64,000 bases of DNA from the NCBI GenBank assembly GCA_903878415.1, contig CAIRHO010000021.1, positions 1 to 64,000 on the forward strand, written 5' to 3'. How positions within the stretch are numbered: position 1 is the first letter of the stretch; each line of letters opens with the position of its first letter. The stretch comes from an uncultured Actinomycetes bacterium (GTDB lineage: Bacteria > Actinomycetota > Actinomycetes > Nanopelagicales > Nanopelagicaceae). The translations under genes were made by a program, and so were the position numbers. The notes below the pieces were generated by a model. The model ran no database searches. It was not told where the DNA came from and saw nothing but the letters and a program-made list of their open reading frames with translations. Shown in pieces: positions 17,550-24,666 of this stretch.

Positions 17550-18470
17550 ATGGCTAAATCTGGATTAAAACGAGATCAACAAAGATTTACTTATTTGTTG
17601 CTGCTTCCAGCGCTATTAACCATAATAATTTTTACAAGCCTTCCAGCGCTTACCACGCTAAGTTATTCATTTTTCCATTGGACCGGTTTTCAACGTGGCG
17701 GTTTTGCCGGTACCGAAAATTTCAGAAGACTTTTTGCATTTCCATTCCGAGATTCACTATTTATGGCGATGCGACACAACGTCCTGGTTTTCATCGGAAT
17801 TTTAATTATTCAAACATCACTAGGGATTTTGATTGCTTATGCGCTTTATAGGTTGAAGCGAGGGCAGAGATTTTATAGGACCGTAATTTTCTTACCTGTT
17901 ATTTTCTCACTAGTAATTGTTGGATATATGTGGCAAGCAATGCTCGATCCATTTTATGGTCCGATAAATTACTTACTTCATAAAGTTGGCTGGGACTCAT
18001 TGGCTTTAACTTGGCTGGGGAGTACTGCAACAGCGTTACCAACTTTAGTATTCATTAATTTGTGGCGCTGGGTTGGGTTTCCCGCAATCATTTTTCTTGC
18101 CGGACTAAATGCAATCAATAGCGAATATTTAGAAGCGGCTAAAATTGATGGCGCAAGTGAAGGTCAAATATTTCGCAAGATAATGTTTCCATTATTAGCG
18201 CCATCAATGACGATTGTTACGGTTTTAACTTTCATTGGCGCATTTGAATGGTTCGATTTACCTTATGTTTTAGGGGGCTCTTCTGGAAGTCCCGCCGGCG
18301 CCACAGACACGCTTGCTCTAATGTTTTATCGCTTATCTTTTGGCTCCGTTGATTCGGGTGCAAATGAGATAGGTATAGGTGCCGCGCTCGGAGTTTTGAT
18401 TTTTACAGTAGTAGGTATCGGAGCTGGGTTTGGCTCTAAGTATTTAAGATCTCGCGAGGTGCAGATGTGA
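17550..18470 (+). CDS. ABC sugar transporter permease, MalF-like
   Basis: A 306-residue inner permease of the binding-protein-dependent carbohydrate type with six predicted membrane spans. The EAA loop that docks on the ATPase is visible in the last third as E-A-A-K-I-D-G-A-S-E-G-Q-I-F. The ATG at 17550 has an AAAGAGAT ribosome site. It follows the hairpin after the binding-protein gene and overlaps the second permease by 4 nt. No ATP-binding subunit is encoded beside it, so a shared MsiK-type ATPase elsewhere is likely. Confidence 0.92.
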   Translation: MAKSGLKRDQQRFTYLLLLPALLTIIIFTSLPALTTLSYSFFHWTGFQRGGFAGTENFRRLFAFPFRDSLFMAMRHNVLVFIGILIIQTSLGILIAYALYRLKRGQRFYRTVIFLPVIFSLVIVGYMWQAMLDPFYGPINYLLHKVGWDSLALTWLGSTATALPTLVFINLWRWVGFPAIIFLAGLNAINSEYLEAAKIDGASEGQIFRKIMFPLLAPSMTIVTVLTFIGAFEWFDLPYVLGGSSGSPAGATDTLALMFYRLSFGSVDSGANEIGIGAALGVLIFTVVGIGAGFGSKYLRSREVQM

Positions 18471-19294
18471 TTAAGTTATTTGCATCGAAGTTATTTTTTC
18501 GCTCTGTTTTAATTTTCAACACCGTAATCGTAATTTTGCCCCTTCTTTTTATAGTTAATTCTTCGTTACGTGAAACAAATGATTTCGCGCGATCACCTAT
18601 GAAGCTCGCTACGCACCCTTATTGGCAAAATTTTAAAGATGTCTGGGCTGGTGGCACCTTTCCTACCTATATGAAGAATTCATTAGTTGTAACAGGCGGA
18701 TCAATAATTTTGATTTTACTTTTATCACTTGGTGCTGGTTTCGTTTTGGGGCGATATAAATTTAGAGGCCATTCAATAATTCTTGGTTTCATACTTTCGG
18801 GGATGTTAGTTCCGGCTAAGTTAGCAATTTTGCCACTTTTCATTCAACTTAAATGGATGCATCTGCTCGATTCTCACATTGGATTAATCTTGGTTTATAC
18901 ATCTGGAGCACTACCCGCAGCAATATTTATTATGAGTGGGTTTTTTAGCGCACTACCTTCAGATTTGGATAACGCAGCTCGCATAGATGGTGCATCAGAA
19001 TTTCAATTACTAAGAATTGTTTTAACACCGTTAGTAAGACCCGGTTTGGCAATTGTTGCAATCTATTCTGCGATTCCAATTTGGAATGACTTCTTCTTGC
19101 CGCTAGTTTTCTTGCAGTCTCCAGAGAAGAAAACCATCATGCAGGGTTTAACTGCTTTCTTTGGCGAGTATTCATCGCAGTGGGGCATCATTTTTGCCGG
19201 CTTAATGATTGCCGCGCTTCCGCTAATTACGCTCTATTTGATCATTTCAGAGCAGTTCATTAAGGGTTTAACCGCAGGCGCTGTGAAAGGCTAA
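18467..19294 (+). CDS. ABC sugar transporter permease, MalG-like
   Basis: Second permease of the pair, 275 residues, six predicted spans. The EAA loop reads D-N-A-A-R-I-D-G-A-S-E-F-Q-L-L, matching the MalG branch. The start GTG overlaps the stop of the first permease by 4 nt (GTGA). The kinase gene starts 4 nt after its stop, so uptake and phosphorylation are co-expressed. Confidence 0.92.
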   Translation: MIKLFASKLFFRSVLIFNTVIVILPLLFIVNSSLRETNDFARSPMKLATHPYWQNFKDVWAGGTFPTYMKNSLVVTGGSIILILLLSLGAGFVLGRYKFRGHSIILGFILSGMLVPAKLAILPLFIQLKWMHLLDSHIGLILVYTSGALPAAIFIMSGFFSALPSDLDNAARIDGASEFQLLRIVLTPLVRPGLAIVAIYSAIPIWNDFFLPLVFLQSPEKKTIMQGLTAFFGEYSSQWGIIFAGLMIAALPLITLYLIISEQFIKGLTAGAVKG

Positions 19295-19298
19295 CGCC

Positions 19299-20186
19299 AT
19301 GTTAACTTTAGGAATTGATGGCGGGGCGACTGCAGCTAAATGGGCGCTACGAGATGACTCCGGAAAGATTAAAGAAGGAGTTTCAGAACCAATTGATGGC
19401 CACACTTATCGGCCGGAATCTAAAGCCAGATTAGTTAAAGTTCTAAATGAAATTAAGGCAGCAGCGGGTAATGAAAAAATTTCCGCTATTTATGCGGGGA
19501 TAACTGGGACAAGTTCAGATCCTGAAAATAATGGCGAAATCATTGAGATATTTCAATCTATATTTGGTGAAATTGAAATAGAAATTGTCATAGATATGGT
19601 CCTTGGTTATCGGGCTCATTTTGATTTCGGTGAAGGAATATTTTTATATGCAGGTACCGGATCAATTGCAACTTATTTGACAGAGACTGGAAAAGTTGTA
19701 AGAGCCGGTGGCTGGGGTTATTTATTAGGAGATGAAGGCGCTGGATATTGGATTGGTCGCGAGGCAATTCGCCGAACTTTAACTGCAATCGATACTAAAA
19801 GTGCAATTACAAAAGGTTCGCTAGAAGCCGAAGTTTTAGATTTTACAAAGTGCAAAGATTGGAACGGCATAAAAGAGTTTGTTTATTCAAAAGATAGATC
19901 TGCCATAGCAGCTTTAGCAAAGCCAGTAATTTCACTTGCGAAAAAGGGTGAACTAGCCGCACAGGACATTCTTGCGATAGCAGCAGATTATTTAATTGAT
20001 TTAGTACTACAAATAGAATCTGTTGTCGCAAAACCAGATCTTCCTGTAATTTTTGCGGGCGGAATCACAGAGGCTGGCGATTTCATAATTGACCTTATAA
20101 ATATTGGAATCGGCCGCGAAGTTTCATTATCTAAAGTTCGAATTGCTAATCGTGCTGCTGAAATTGCTGCAGAAAATTTGGCTTAA
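19299..20186 (+). CDS. BadF/BcrA-family amino-sugar kinase (GlcNAc/MurNAc kinase-like)
   Basis: ASKHA-fold kinase of 295 residues. The phosphate-1 loop is G-I-D-G-G-A-T-A-A-K (5-14), the phosphate-2 region Y-A-G-T-G-S, and G-W-G-Y-L-L-G-D-E-G-A-G-Y-W-I-G is the signature of N-acetylglucosamine kinases of this family; the adenosine loop is A-G-G-I-T-E. MurK of Clostridium belongs to this family and phosphorylates both MurNAc and GlcNAc. Beside murQ and ABC permeases, the natural role is making MurNAc-6-P (and perhaps GlcNAc-6-P) from sugar imported unphosphorylated. AnhydroMurNAc kinase is a different family and is not seen here. Its stop is 8 nt from the convergent radA stop. Confidence 0.82.
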   Translation: MLTLGIDGGATAAKWALRDDSGKIKEGVSEPIDGHTYRPESKARLVKVLNEIKAAAGNEKISAIYAGITGTSSDPENNGEIIEIFQSIFGEIEIEIVIDMVLGYRAHFDFGEGIFLYAGTGSIATYLTETGKVVRAGGWGYLLGDEGAGYWIGREAIRRTLTAIDTKSAITKGSLEAEVLDFTKCKDWNGIKEFVYSKDRSAIAALAKPVISLAKKGELAAQDILAIAADYLIDLVLQIESVVAKPDLPVIFAGGITEAGDFIIDLINIGIGREVSLSKVRIANRAAEIAAENLA

Positions 20187-20194
20187 TTAAAGTT

Positions 20195-21568
20195 TTAAAT
20201 TTTAACTCTGGAAATTGCCTGCTCTAATCGGGCAACTTCTAAGATCTCCATTCCATCGAGTTTCGCCTCAGACCCAAGCGGAACTAGTGCGCGTTTAAAG
20301 CCAAGCCGAAGCGCTTCTTGTAAGCGACGTTGCACGCCACTAACTTTCCGGATTTCGCCGGCTAATCCAACTTCACCAATCGCAATTAAATCAGCGGGAA
20401 GCGCTAAACCTTTTGCGGCAGAGGCAACAGCAAGAGCTAACGCTAAATCGGCAGCGGGTTCGGTCATTTTCATTCCGCCAACTGTTGCGGCATAAACATC
20501 ACGGCCAGTTAAGCGAATTCCGGCGCGAAGTTCTAATACTGCAAGCGTCATTGCAGTTCTGGAATTATCCAAACCGCTATTTACTCGCCGAGCATTTCCG
20601 TAATCAACATCTTTTGCAGCGCTAACAAGCGCTTGAATTTCAGCAAGTAATGGCCGGCGACCTTCGAGAGTGACCGTTACACATGTTCCAGGAACTGGGT
20701 CGATGTGTCGAGTTGTGAATAATCCGGTTGGATCGGGAAGTCCTTCGATTCCGCCATCATGTAAATCGAAACAACCAACTTCATCACTCGCACCGTAACG
20801 ATTTTTAATTGCGCGGATTAATCGTAATCTGGAATGGCGCTCACCTTCAAATTGTAAAACTACATCTACTACATGTTCTAATAATCTAGGTCCAGCGATA
20901 GAACCATCCTTAGTTACATGTCCCACCAATACTAAAGTTATTGCGCGATCTTTACATAACCGAATTAACGCAGCCGCAACTTCGCGCACTTGAGTTACAC
21001 CGCCAGGAGCGGAGTCAACTGCAGCGCTACCAATTGTTTGGATGCTGTCGATAATTAATAAAGCTGGTTGCACCTCATCAATATGTGAAATTACCGAACC
21101 AAGTTCGGTTTCAGATGCCAACCAAAGTTCTTTATCAAGGGCTCCCAAACGTTCGGCACGGAGCCGTACTTGCGAAGTTGATTCCTCGCCACTGATATAT
21201 AAAGTTGTTAATCCAAGGCGTGCACTTTCAGCTGCGACAGTTAATAACAAAGTTGATTTTCCAACTCCAGGTTCACCAGCTAATAAAATTGCGGCACCCG
21301 GAACTAAACCACCACCGAGCACTCGATCTAACTCTGGAACTCCGCTTGTACGAGCTCGGGCACTTTCTATTGCGACATCGCCAATTGGTAACGCCGCATT
21401 AGTAACTGCAGTTGCAATTAATGAAAGCTTTTTCGGGGCTGATATTTCTTCAACTGTTCCCCAAGCTTGACATTCACCACAGCGTCCAGCCCATTTTGTT
21501 GAAGTCCAACCGCATTCTGCGCAGCGGAACGGGTCTTTTGCAGGTTTTGGTGCCGAGCTCTTTGCCAT
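20195..21568 (-). CDS. radA: DNA repair protein RadA
   Basis: RecA-like helicase that processes recombination intermediates. The 457-residue protein has an N-terminal zinc finger with Cys16, Cys19, Cys30 and Cys33, a RecA core with Walker A G-E-P-G-V-G-K-S-T (98-106), the RadA motif K-N-R-Y-G (Tyr in place of the usual Phe) and a C-terminal Lon-protease-like domain containing the D-V-Y-A-A-T-V-G-G-M segment. The ATG has no Shine-Dalgarno but a TAGGCT box 6 nt upstream. In mycobacteria radA lies near clpC; here the amino-sugar module separates them. Confidence 0.97.
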   Translation of the reverse strand: MAKSSAPKPAKDPFRCAECGWTSTKWAGRCGECQAWGTVEEISAPKKLSLIATAVTNAALPIGDVAIESARARTSGVPELDRVLGGGLVPGAAILLAGEPGVGKSTLLLTVAAESARLGLTTLYISGEESTSQVRLRAERLGALDKELWLASETELGSVISHIDEVQPALLIIDSIQTIGSAAVDSAPGGVTQVREVAAALIRLCKDRAITLVLVGHVTKDGSIAGPRLLEHVVDVVLQFEGERHSRLRLIRAIKNRYGASDEVGCFDLHDGGIEGLPDPTGLFTTRHIDPVPGTCVTVTLEGRRPLLAEIQALVSAAKDVDYGNARRVNSGLDNSRTAMTLAVLELRAGIRLTGRDVYAATVGGMKMTEPAADLALALAVASAAKGLALPADLIAIGEVGLAGEIRKVSGVQRRLQEALRLGFKRALVPLGSEAKLDGMEILEVARLEQAISRVKI

Positions 21569-21574
21569 AGTCGA

Positions 21575-21580
21575 AGCCTA
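21575..21580 (-). promoter_or_regulatory. Candidate -10 of leaderless radA
   Basis: On the minus strand TAGGCT is followed by 6 nt and then the radA ATG, with no ribosome site between them. This spacing places the transcription start on or next to the start codon. Confidence 0.5.
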
Positions 21581-21602
21581 GAACCTAGGACTGACTAACG
21601 CT

Positions 21603-22409
21603 TTAACTACGCGCTTGAACTGTGGCTGGATGAACCACAAAGAGCGGCAATGTTTTTCTTCGGGAAGCTTTAATTGCCGCCATACGGTTATCGCAATACC
21701 TAGCGAGTTCCTGGTAAGCAGGAGCTCCCATTAACGCAACGAGTTCTGCTTTATTTGAAAGATAAACCGGTTCTCTACCTACATGCGCTTCGGTGTTGCT
21801 CGTGCAATACCAATCGAAATCAGCACCGCCTTCGCCCCAAGCGAGTCTTTCGTACTCACCAATTACTGTTACCGAAACTTTACCGTCACCGAATTCACGA
21901 ATTTCAAACGATCTGCGAATCGGCAGTTGCCAACAGACATCGGGCTTAGTTTCAACAAAATGAATTTTTTCATCTAAGGCCAATTGATGTAGCGCGCAAC
22001 CGTGATTGCCTACATAACCATCCCGTGCGAAACCTTTTCGATTTAAGAAAATACATGAATTATCAACCTTGCGGGTTTTGCGATCTTTATCTAATCCGGT
22101 TTCAGAAATTTTTAATGAGCCACCCTTTTTCTTAGGTTGCGCCTCATCATAAAATTGCCAAATTGCAGGGGTCAAACGCGCCGCAACTTTCAATACTCGG
22201 GCTTCATCTTCCTCACCAGAATAGTAAGCACCATCTGTACAACAACCATTATCCGATTGATCGGCTTCAACACCTTTACAGCCGTTTCCGAAAATGCAAG
22301 TCCAGTATGAAGTTAACCAAGTTAAATCACACTTAAATAATTCAGCTGGGTTTGCAGGATCAATAAATTCGATCCACTCACGCGCAAAATTAGGATGTAC
22401 CTCGGACAT
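21603..22409 (-). CDS. Cysteine-rich conserved protein of unknown function
   Basis: A 268-residue soluble protein with ten cysteines (27, 38, 44, 56, 57, 119, 138, 159, 202 and one near 245), no signal peptide and no membrane span. The C-C-T-D-G-A-Y-Y motif, a later G-x-A-L-H after a Cys, and a Cys two residues before L-P resemble the metal-chelating CxxxCC families (YkgJ/DUF3109-like), so an iron or zinc site is plausible. I do not recognise a function. It is divergent from proC with 37 nt between starts and 34 nt upstream of radA on the same strand. The start is the ATG with a TAGGCT box 8 nt before it. Confidence 0.7.
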   Translation of the reverse strand: MSEVHPNFAREWIEFIDPANPAELFKCDLTWLTSYWTCIFGNGCKGVEADQSDNGCCTDGAYYSGEEDEARVLKVAARLTPAIWQFYDEAQPKKKGGSLKISETGLDKDRKTRKVDNSCIFLNRKGFARDGYVGNHGCALHQLALDEKIHFVETKPDVCWQLPIRRSFEIREFGDGKVSVTVIGEYERLAWGEGGADFDWYCTSNTEAHVGREPVYLSNKAELVALMGAPAYQELARYCDNRMAAIKASRRKTLPLFVVHPATVQARS

Positions 22410-22417
22410 AATCGCAG

Positions 22418-22423
22418 AGCCTA
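22418..22423 (-). promoter_or_regulatory. Candidate -10 for the cysteine-rich gene
   Basis: TAGGCT on the minus strand lies 8 nt before the ATG at 22409. It is only 11 nt from the -10 box of proC on the other strand, so the two divergent promoters must share or compete for one short region. Confidence 0.4.
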
Positions 22424-22434
22424 GGGGTTATGGG

Positions 22435-22440
22435 TACGCT
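22435..22440 (+). promoter_or_regulatory. Candidate -10 of leaderless proC
   Basis: TACGCT followed by exactly 6 nt and the ATG at 22447; no Shine-Dalgarno is visible. It supports this ATG over an upstream in-frame start at 22294 that would run through the divergent gene. Confidence 0.5.
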
Positions 22441-22446
22441 TGTCAC

Positions 22447-23253
22447 ATGAGTAATTCAAGAAATTGCATCGGCATTGTTGGTGTTGGTGTAATGGGCGAA
22501 GCGCTATTGGCCGGGGTAATTAATTCGGGTTCTGCGCCATCCTCTATCTGTATTGCAGATAAACGTGCCGAACGTCTCAACGAATTGCAAAGTAAGTACG
22601 GAGTTAATCCCTCAGACATTGCGGCAATCGCCGGCAAGTGCGATGTAATTTTGTTGGTTGTTAAACCCCAAGATATGGGCGCATTAGTTGATGAAATGGC
22701 GCCACTAATTCCAGATACAACTTTAATTGTCACCATTGCAGCCGGGAAACGGACTTCTTTTATCGAAGAGCGGGTTAAACCAGGCACATCGGTAATTCGA
22801 GTGATGCCTAATACACCTACTTTGGTTGGAAAAGGCATGGCCGCAATTTCTAGTGGCACTCATGCAACCGAGGAAGATGTTGACTTCGTAACTAATTTTC
22901 TAGCAGCGTGTGGCGAAGTGATCGTCTTAGCTGAAGAACTTCAAGATGCAGTAACGGCAGTAAGTGGCTCCGGTCCAGCATACTTTTTCTATTTTGTGGA
23001 AGAGATGATCAAAGCTGCAATCGCATTAGGGCTATCAGAATTTGAAGCAAGTAAATTAACGATTCAAACTATTTCAGGTGCCGCAGCTATGTTAAATGAG
23101 AGCGGAAAAAGCCCAACCACACTCCGGGAAAATGTAACCAGTCCCAAAGGTACAACCGCTGCAGCGCTAGATTCGTTCACTGATGCGAAAACTGGCGAGA
23201 TTATTGCAGCAGCTATGAAAGCTGCGCGTGATAGATCGCAGGAGCTTGCTTGA
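22447..23253 (+). CDS. proC: Pyrroline-5-carboxylate reductase
   Basis: Reduces pyrroline-5-carboxylate to proline with NAD(P)H. From the ATG at 22447 the product is 268 residues, the family norm, starting directly before the Rossmann motif G-I-V-G-V-G-V-M-G. The M-P-N-T-P motif followed by V-G-K-G-M, A-V-S-G-S-G-P-A-Y-F and the C-terminal signature ending L-R-x-x-V-T-S-P-x-G-T-T are all present. The frame stays open upstream to 22294, but that would overlap the divergent gene and has no support. The stop overlaps the next gene's TTG by 3 nt. Confidence 0.96.
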   Translation: MSNSRNCIGIVGVGVMGEALLAGVINSGSAPSSICIADKRAERLNELQSKYGVNPSDIAAIAGKCDVILLVVKPQDMGALVDEMAPLIPDTTLIVTIAAGKRTSFIEERVKPGTSVIRVMPNTPTLVGKGMAAISSGTHATEEDVDFVTNFLAACGEVIVLAEELQDAVTAVSGSGPAYFFYFVEEMIKAAIALGLSEFEASKLTIQTISGAAAMLNESGKSPTTLRENVTSPKGTTAAALDSFTDAKTGEIIAAAMKAARDRSQELA

Positions 23254-24497
23254 AGTATCGTTTTTTATTAGCCATCGTTTTAACGTTATTAATTCCATCT
23301 GCGAACGCGGCTCCAAGTGTAAAAGTTACTCCAGCAACAAATTCCATTTCAATTCCACTTGGAGTTAACGATGAAATTTCAAAAAGTTATTTTGCAAACG
23401 ACGGTACTACTCTAGTTGGAACTTTAGCTAGCGGCAGTTCACAAACTTTGGTCTCGGGCGCTGGCTTAGGCGGAACTGATGGATTTATTGCGAAAATATC
23501 CTTAGATGGCAAGCTAATTTGGGGTCTCCGATTAGGTAGTGAATTTGAAGATGTCGCGACTTCATTAATTGCCGATAGCGCAAATACCTATTGGGTGCTT
23601 GGCGCGAGTGAATCGGTTGTTACTTTAACTAATATTGAAACTACAACGGTGATTATAAATCCAGACTCGGTAACGGTAATCAAGGAAAATAAAAAACATC
23701 TTGGCCAACTTGTAACTAATATTTGGCACATTTCCCAAACCGGAGAACTACTTGGAACTATTAAATCTCTATCGGAAACTCCAATAACGCCAAGAGATTT
23801 AGCGCTTTCATCTGATGGATTAATAATTGCTAGCGACTTAATGATCACAAGTGGTCGTATCGGACTTTTTTCAAAGTGTAGTTTCGCTGGGAGTTGCGAC
23901 ACGCTTTCCAGGGTGGGAGTTAAGAACACTTCATTACGTGCGATTTTGAGAAATAAAGATGGTACTTATTTTGCAGTAGGAAAAAGTGCGGATTCAATTT
24001 TAAAAACAAAATTAAGTGGATCTATTGATGGTGTGATTTTAACTTTAACAAGCAGAGGTGTTATCAAATCTGTTGTAAGAAGTTCGCTAGCTAAAACTCT
24101 CCGAACATGGGAGAGCGCTTCCGATACATATTTGCTTGGTGGTTTTGCAGTTTCAGGTAAAACATCAGAAGCAAGTATTACTCAATTCAGCCAAAGCGCT
24201 AAACCAATTTGGAGCATGCGGATTCCTTCTGCTACTACAGCTCTGACTGCAGGACATAGTGCGATTTTTGCCTCGAAAGGATTAATACCTACTCTCTCAA
24301 ATTGGAAACCAAAAACTGCTTCAGTTATCTATTTGAATTTTGACGGCAAAGGTGTAATTAAAGAGGCTCGTGCCATAGTTGGTGCGGTTAATCCGGTATC
24401 TATTTCTTATTTGAAAGGCGTTGGGTATTCAATAATTACCCAAAATGTGGTTGAAAGTGGATATTCAGTGACTTTTGTAGCTAGTAGTGGGAACTAG
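23250..24497 (+). CDS. Secreted propeller-like protein, function unknown
   Basis: A 415-residue exported protein. Residues 1-20 form a Sec signal peptide (K-Y-R start, hydrophobic core, A-N-A cleavage). The mature part has G-T-D-G-F-I-A-K-I-S-L-D-G near 75-87 and similar Gly/Asp turns later, recalling SBBP-type beta-propeller repeats. Four-blade or larger count cannot be fixed by eye. The TTG start overlaps the proC stop and has a GGAG ribosome site 5 nt upstream. In mycobacteria the space between proC and bS22 holds a BldC-type regulator; here this gene takes that place. No catalytic motif was seen. Confidence 0.65.
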   Translation: MKYRFLLAIVLTLLIPSANAAPSVKVTPATNSISIPLGVNDEISKSYFANDGTTLVGTLASGSSQTLVSGAGLGGTDGFIAKISLDGKLIWGLRLGSEFEDVATSLIADSANTYWVLGASESVVTLTNIETTTVIINPDSVTVIKENKKHLGQLVTNIWHISQTGELLGTIKSLSETPITPRDLALSSDGLIIASDLMITSGRIGLFSKCSFAGSCDTLSRVGVKNTSLRAILRNKDGTYFAVGKSADSILKTKLSGSIDGVILTLTSRGVIKSVVRSSLAKTLRTWESASDTYLLGGFAVSGKTSEASITQFSQSAKPIWSMRIPSATTALTAGHSAIFASKGLIPTLSNWKPKTASVIYLNFDGKGVIKEARAIVGAVNPVSISYLKGVGYSIITQNVVESGYSVTFVASSGN

Positions 24498-24567
24498 TGA
24501 TGAGAAATAGCAGGTAACCTTCGGCTAGCGATTTTCAGTCGAACTTAGATCTAGTAAAGGAGTTGAT

Positions 24568-24666
24568 ATGGGTTCCGTAATTAAGAAGCGCCGCAAGCGT
24601 ATGGCGAAGAAGAAGCATAAGAAATTACTTAAGAAGACACGTATTCAGCGTCGAAATAAGAAGTAA
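24568..24666 (+). CDS. Small ribosomal protein bS22 (AURKAIP1/COX24-like)
   Basis: A 32-residue, extremely basic peptide starting [12 protein letters not shown], the invariant start of bS22, a small-subunit protein seen in actinobacterial ribosomes and related to the mitochondrial AURKAIP1/COX24 domain. It has a strong AAAGGAG Shine-Dalgarno 5 nt before the ATG. Location downstream of proC is conserved in mycobacteria. Its stop is immediately followed by the stop of the convergent metalloprotease-like gene, with no intervening base. Missed by any annotation with a 60-residue cut-off. Confidence 0.92.
   Translation: MGSVIKKRRKRMAKKKHKKLLKKTRIQRRNKK

Noticed and set aside
22294-22446. Longer N-terminus for proC
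   Set aside because: Would run through the divergent cysteine-rich gene's start region; the ATG at 22447 sits right before the Rossmann motif and has a -10 box at 6 nt.
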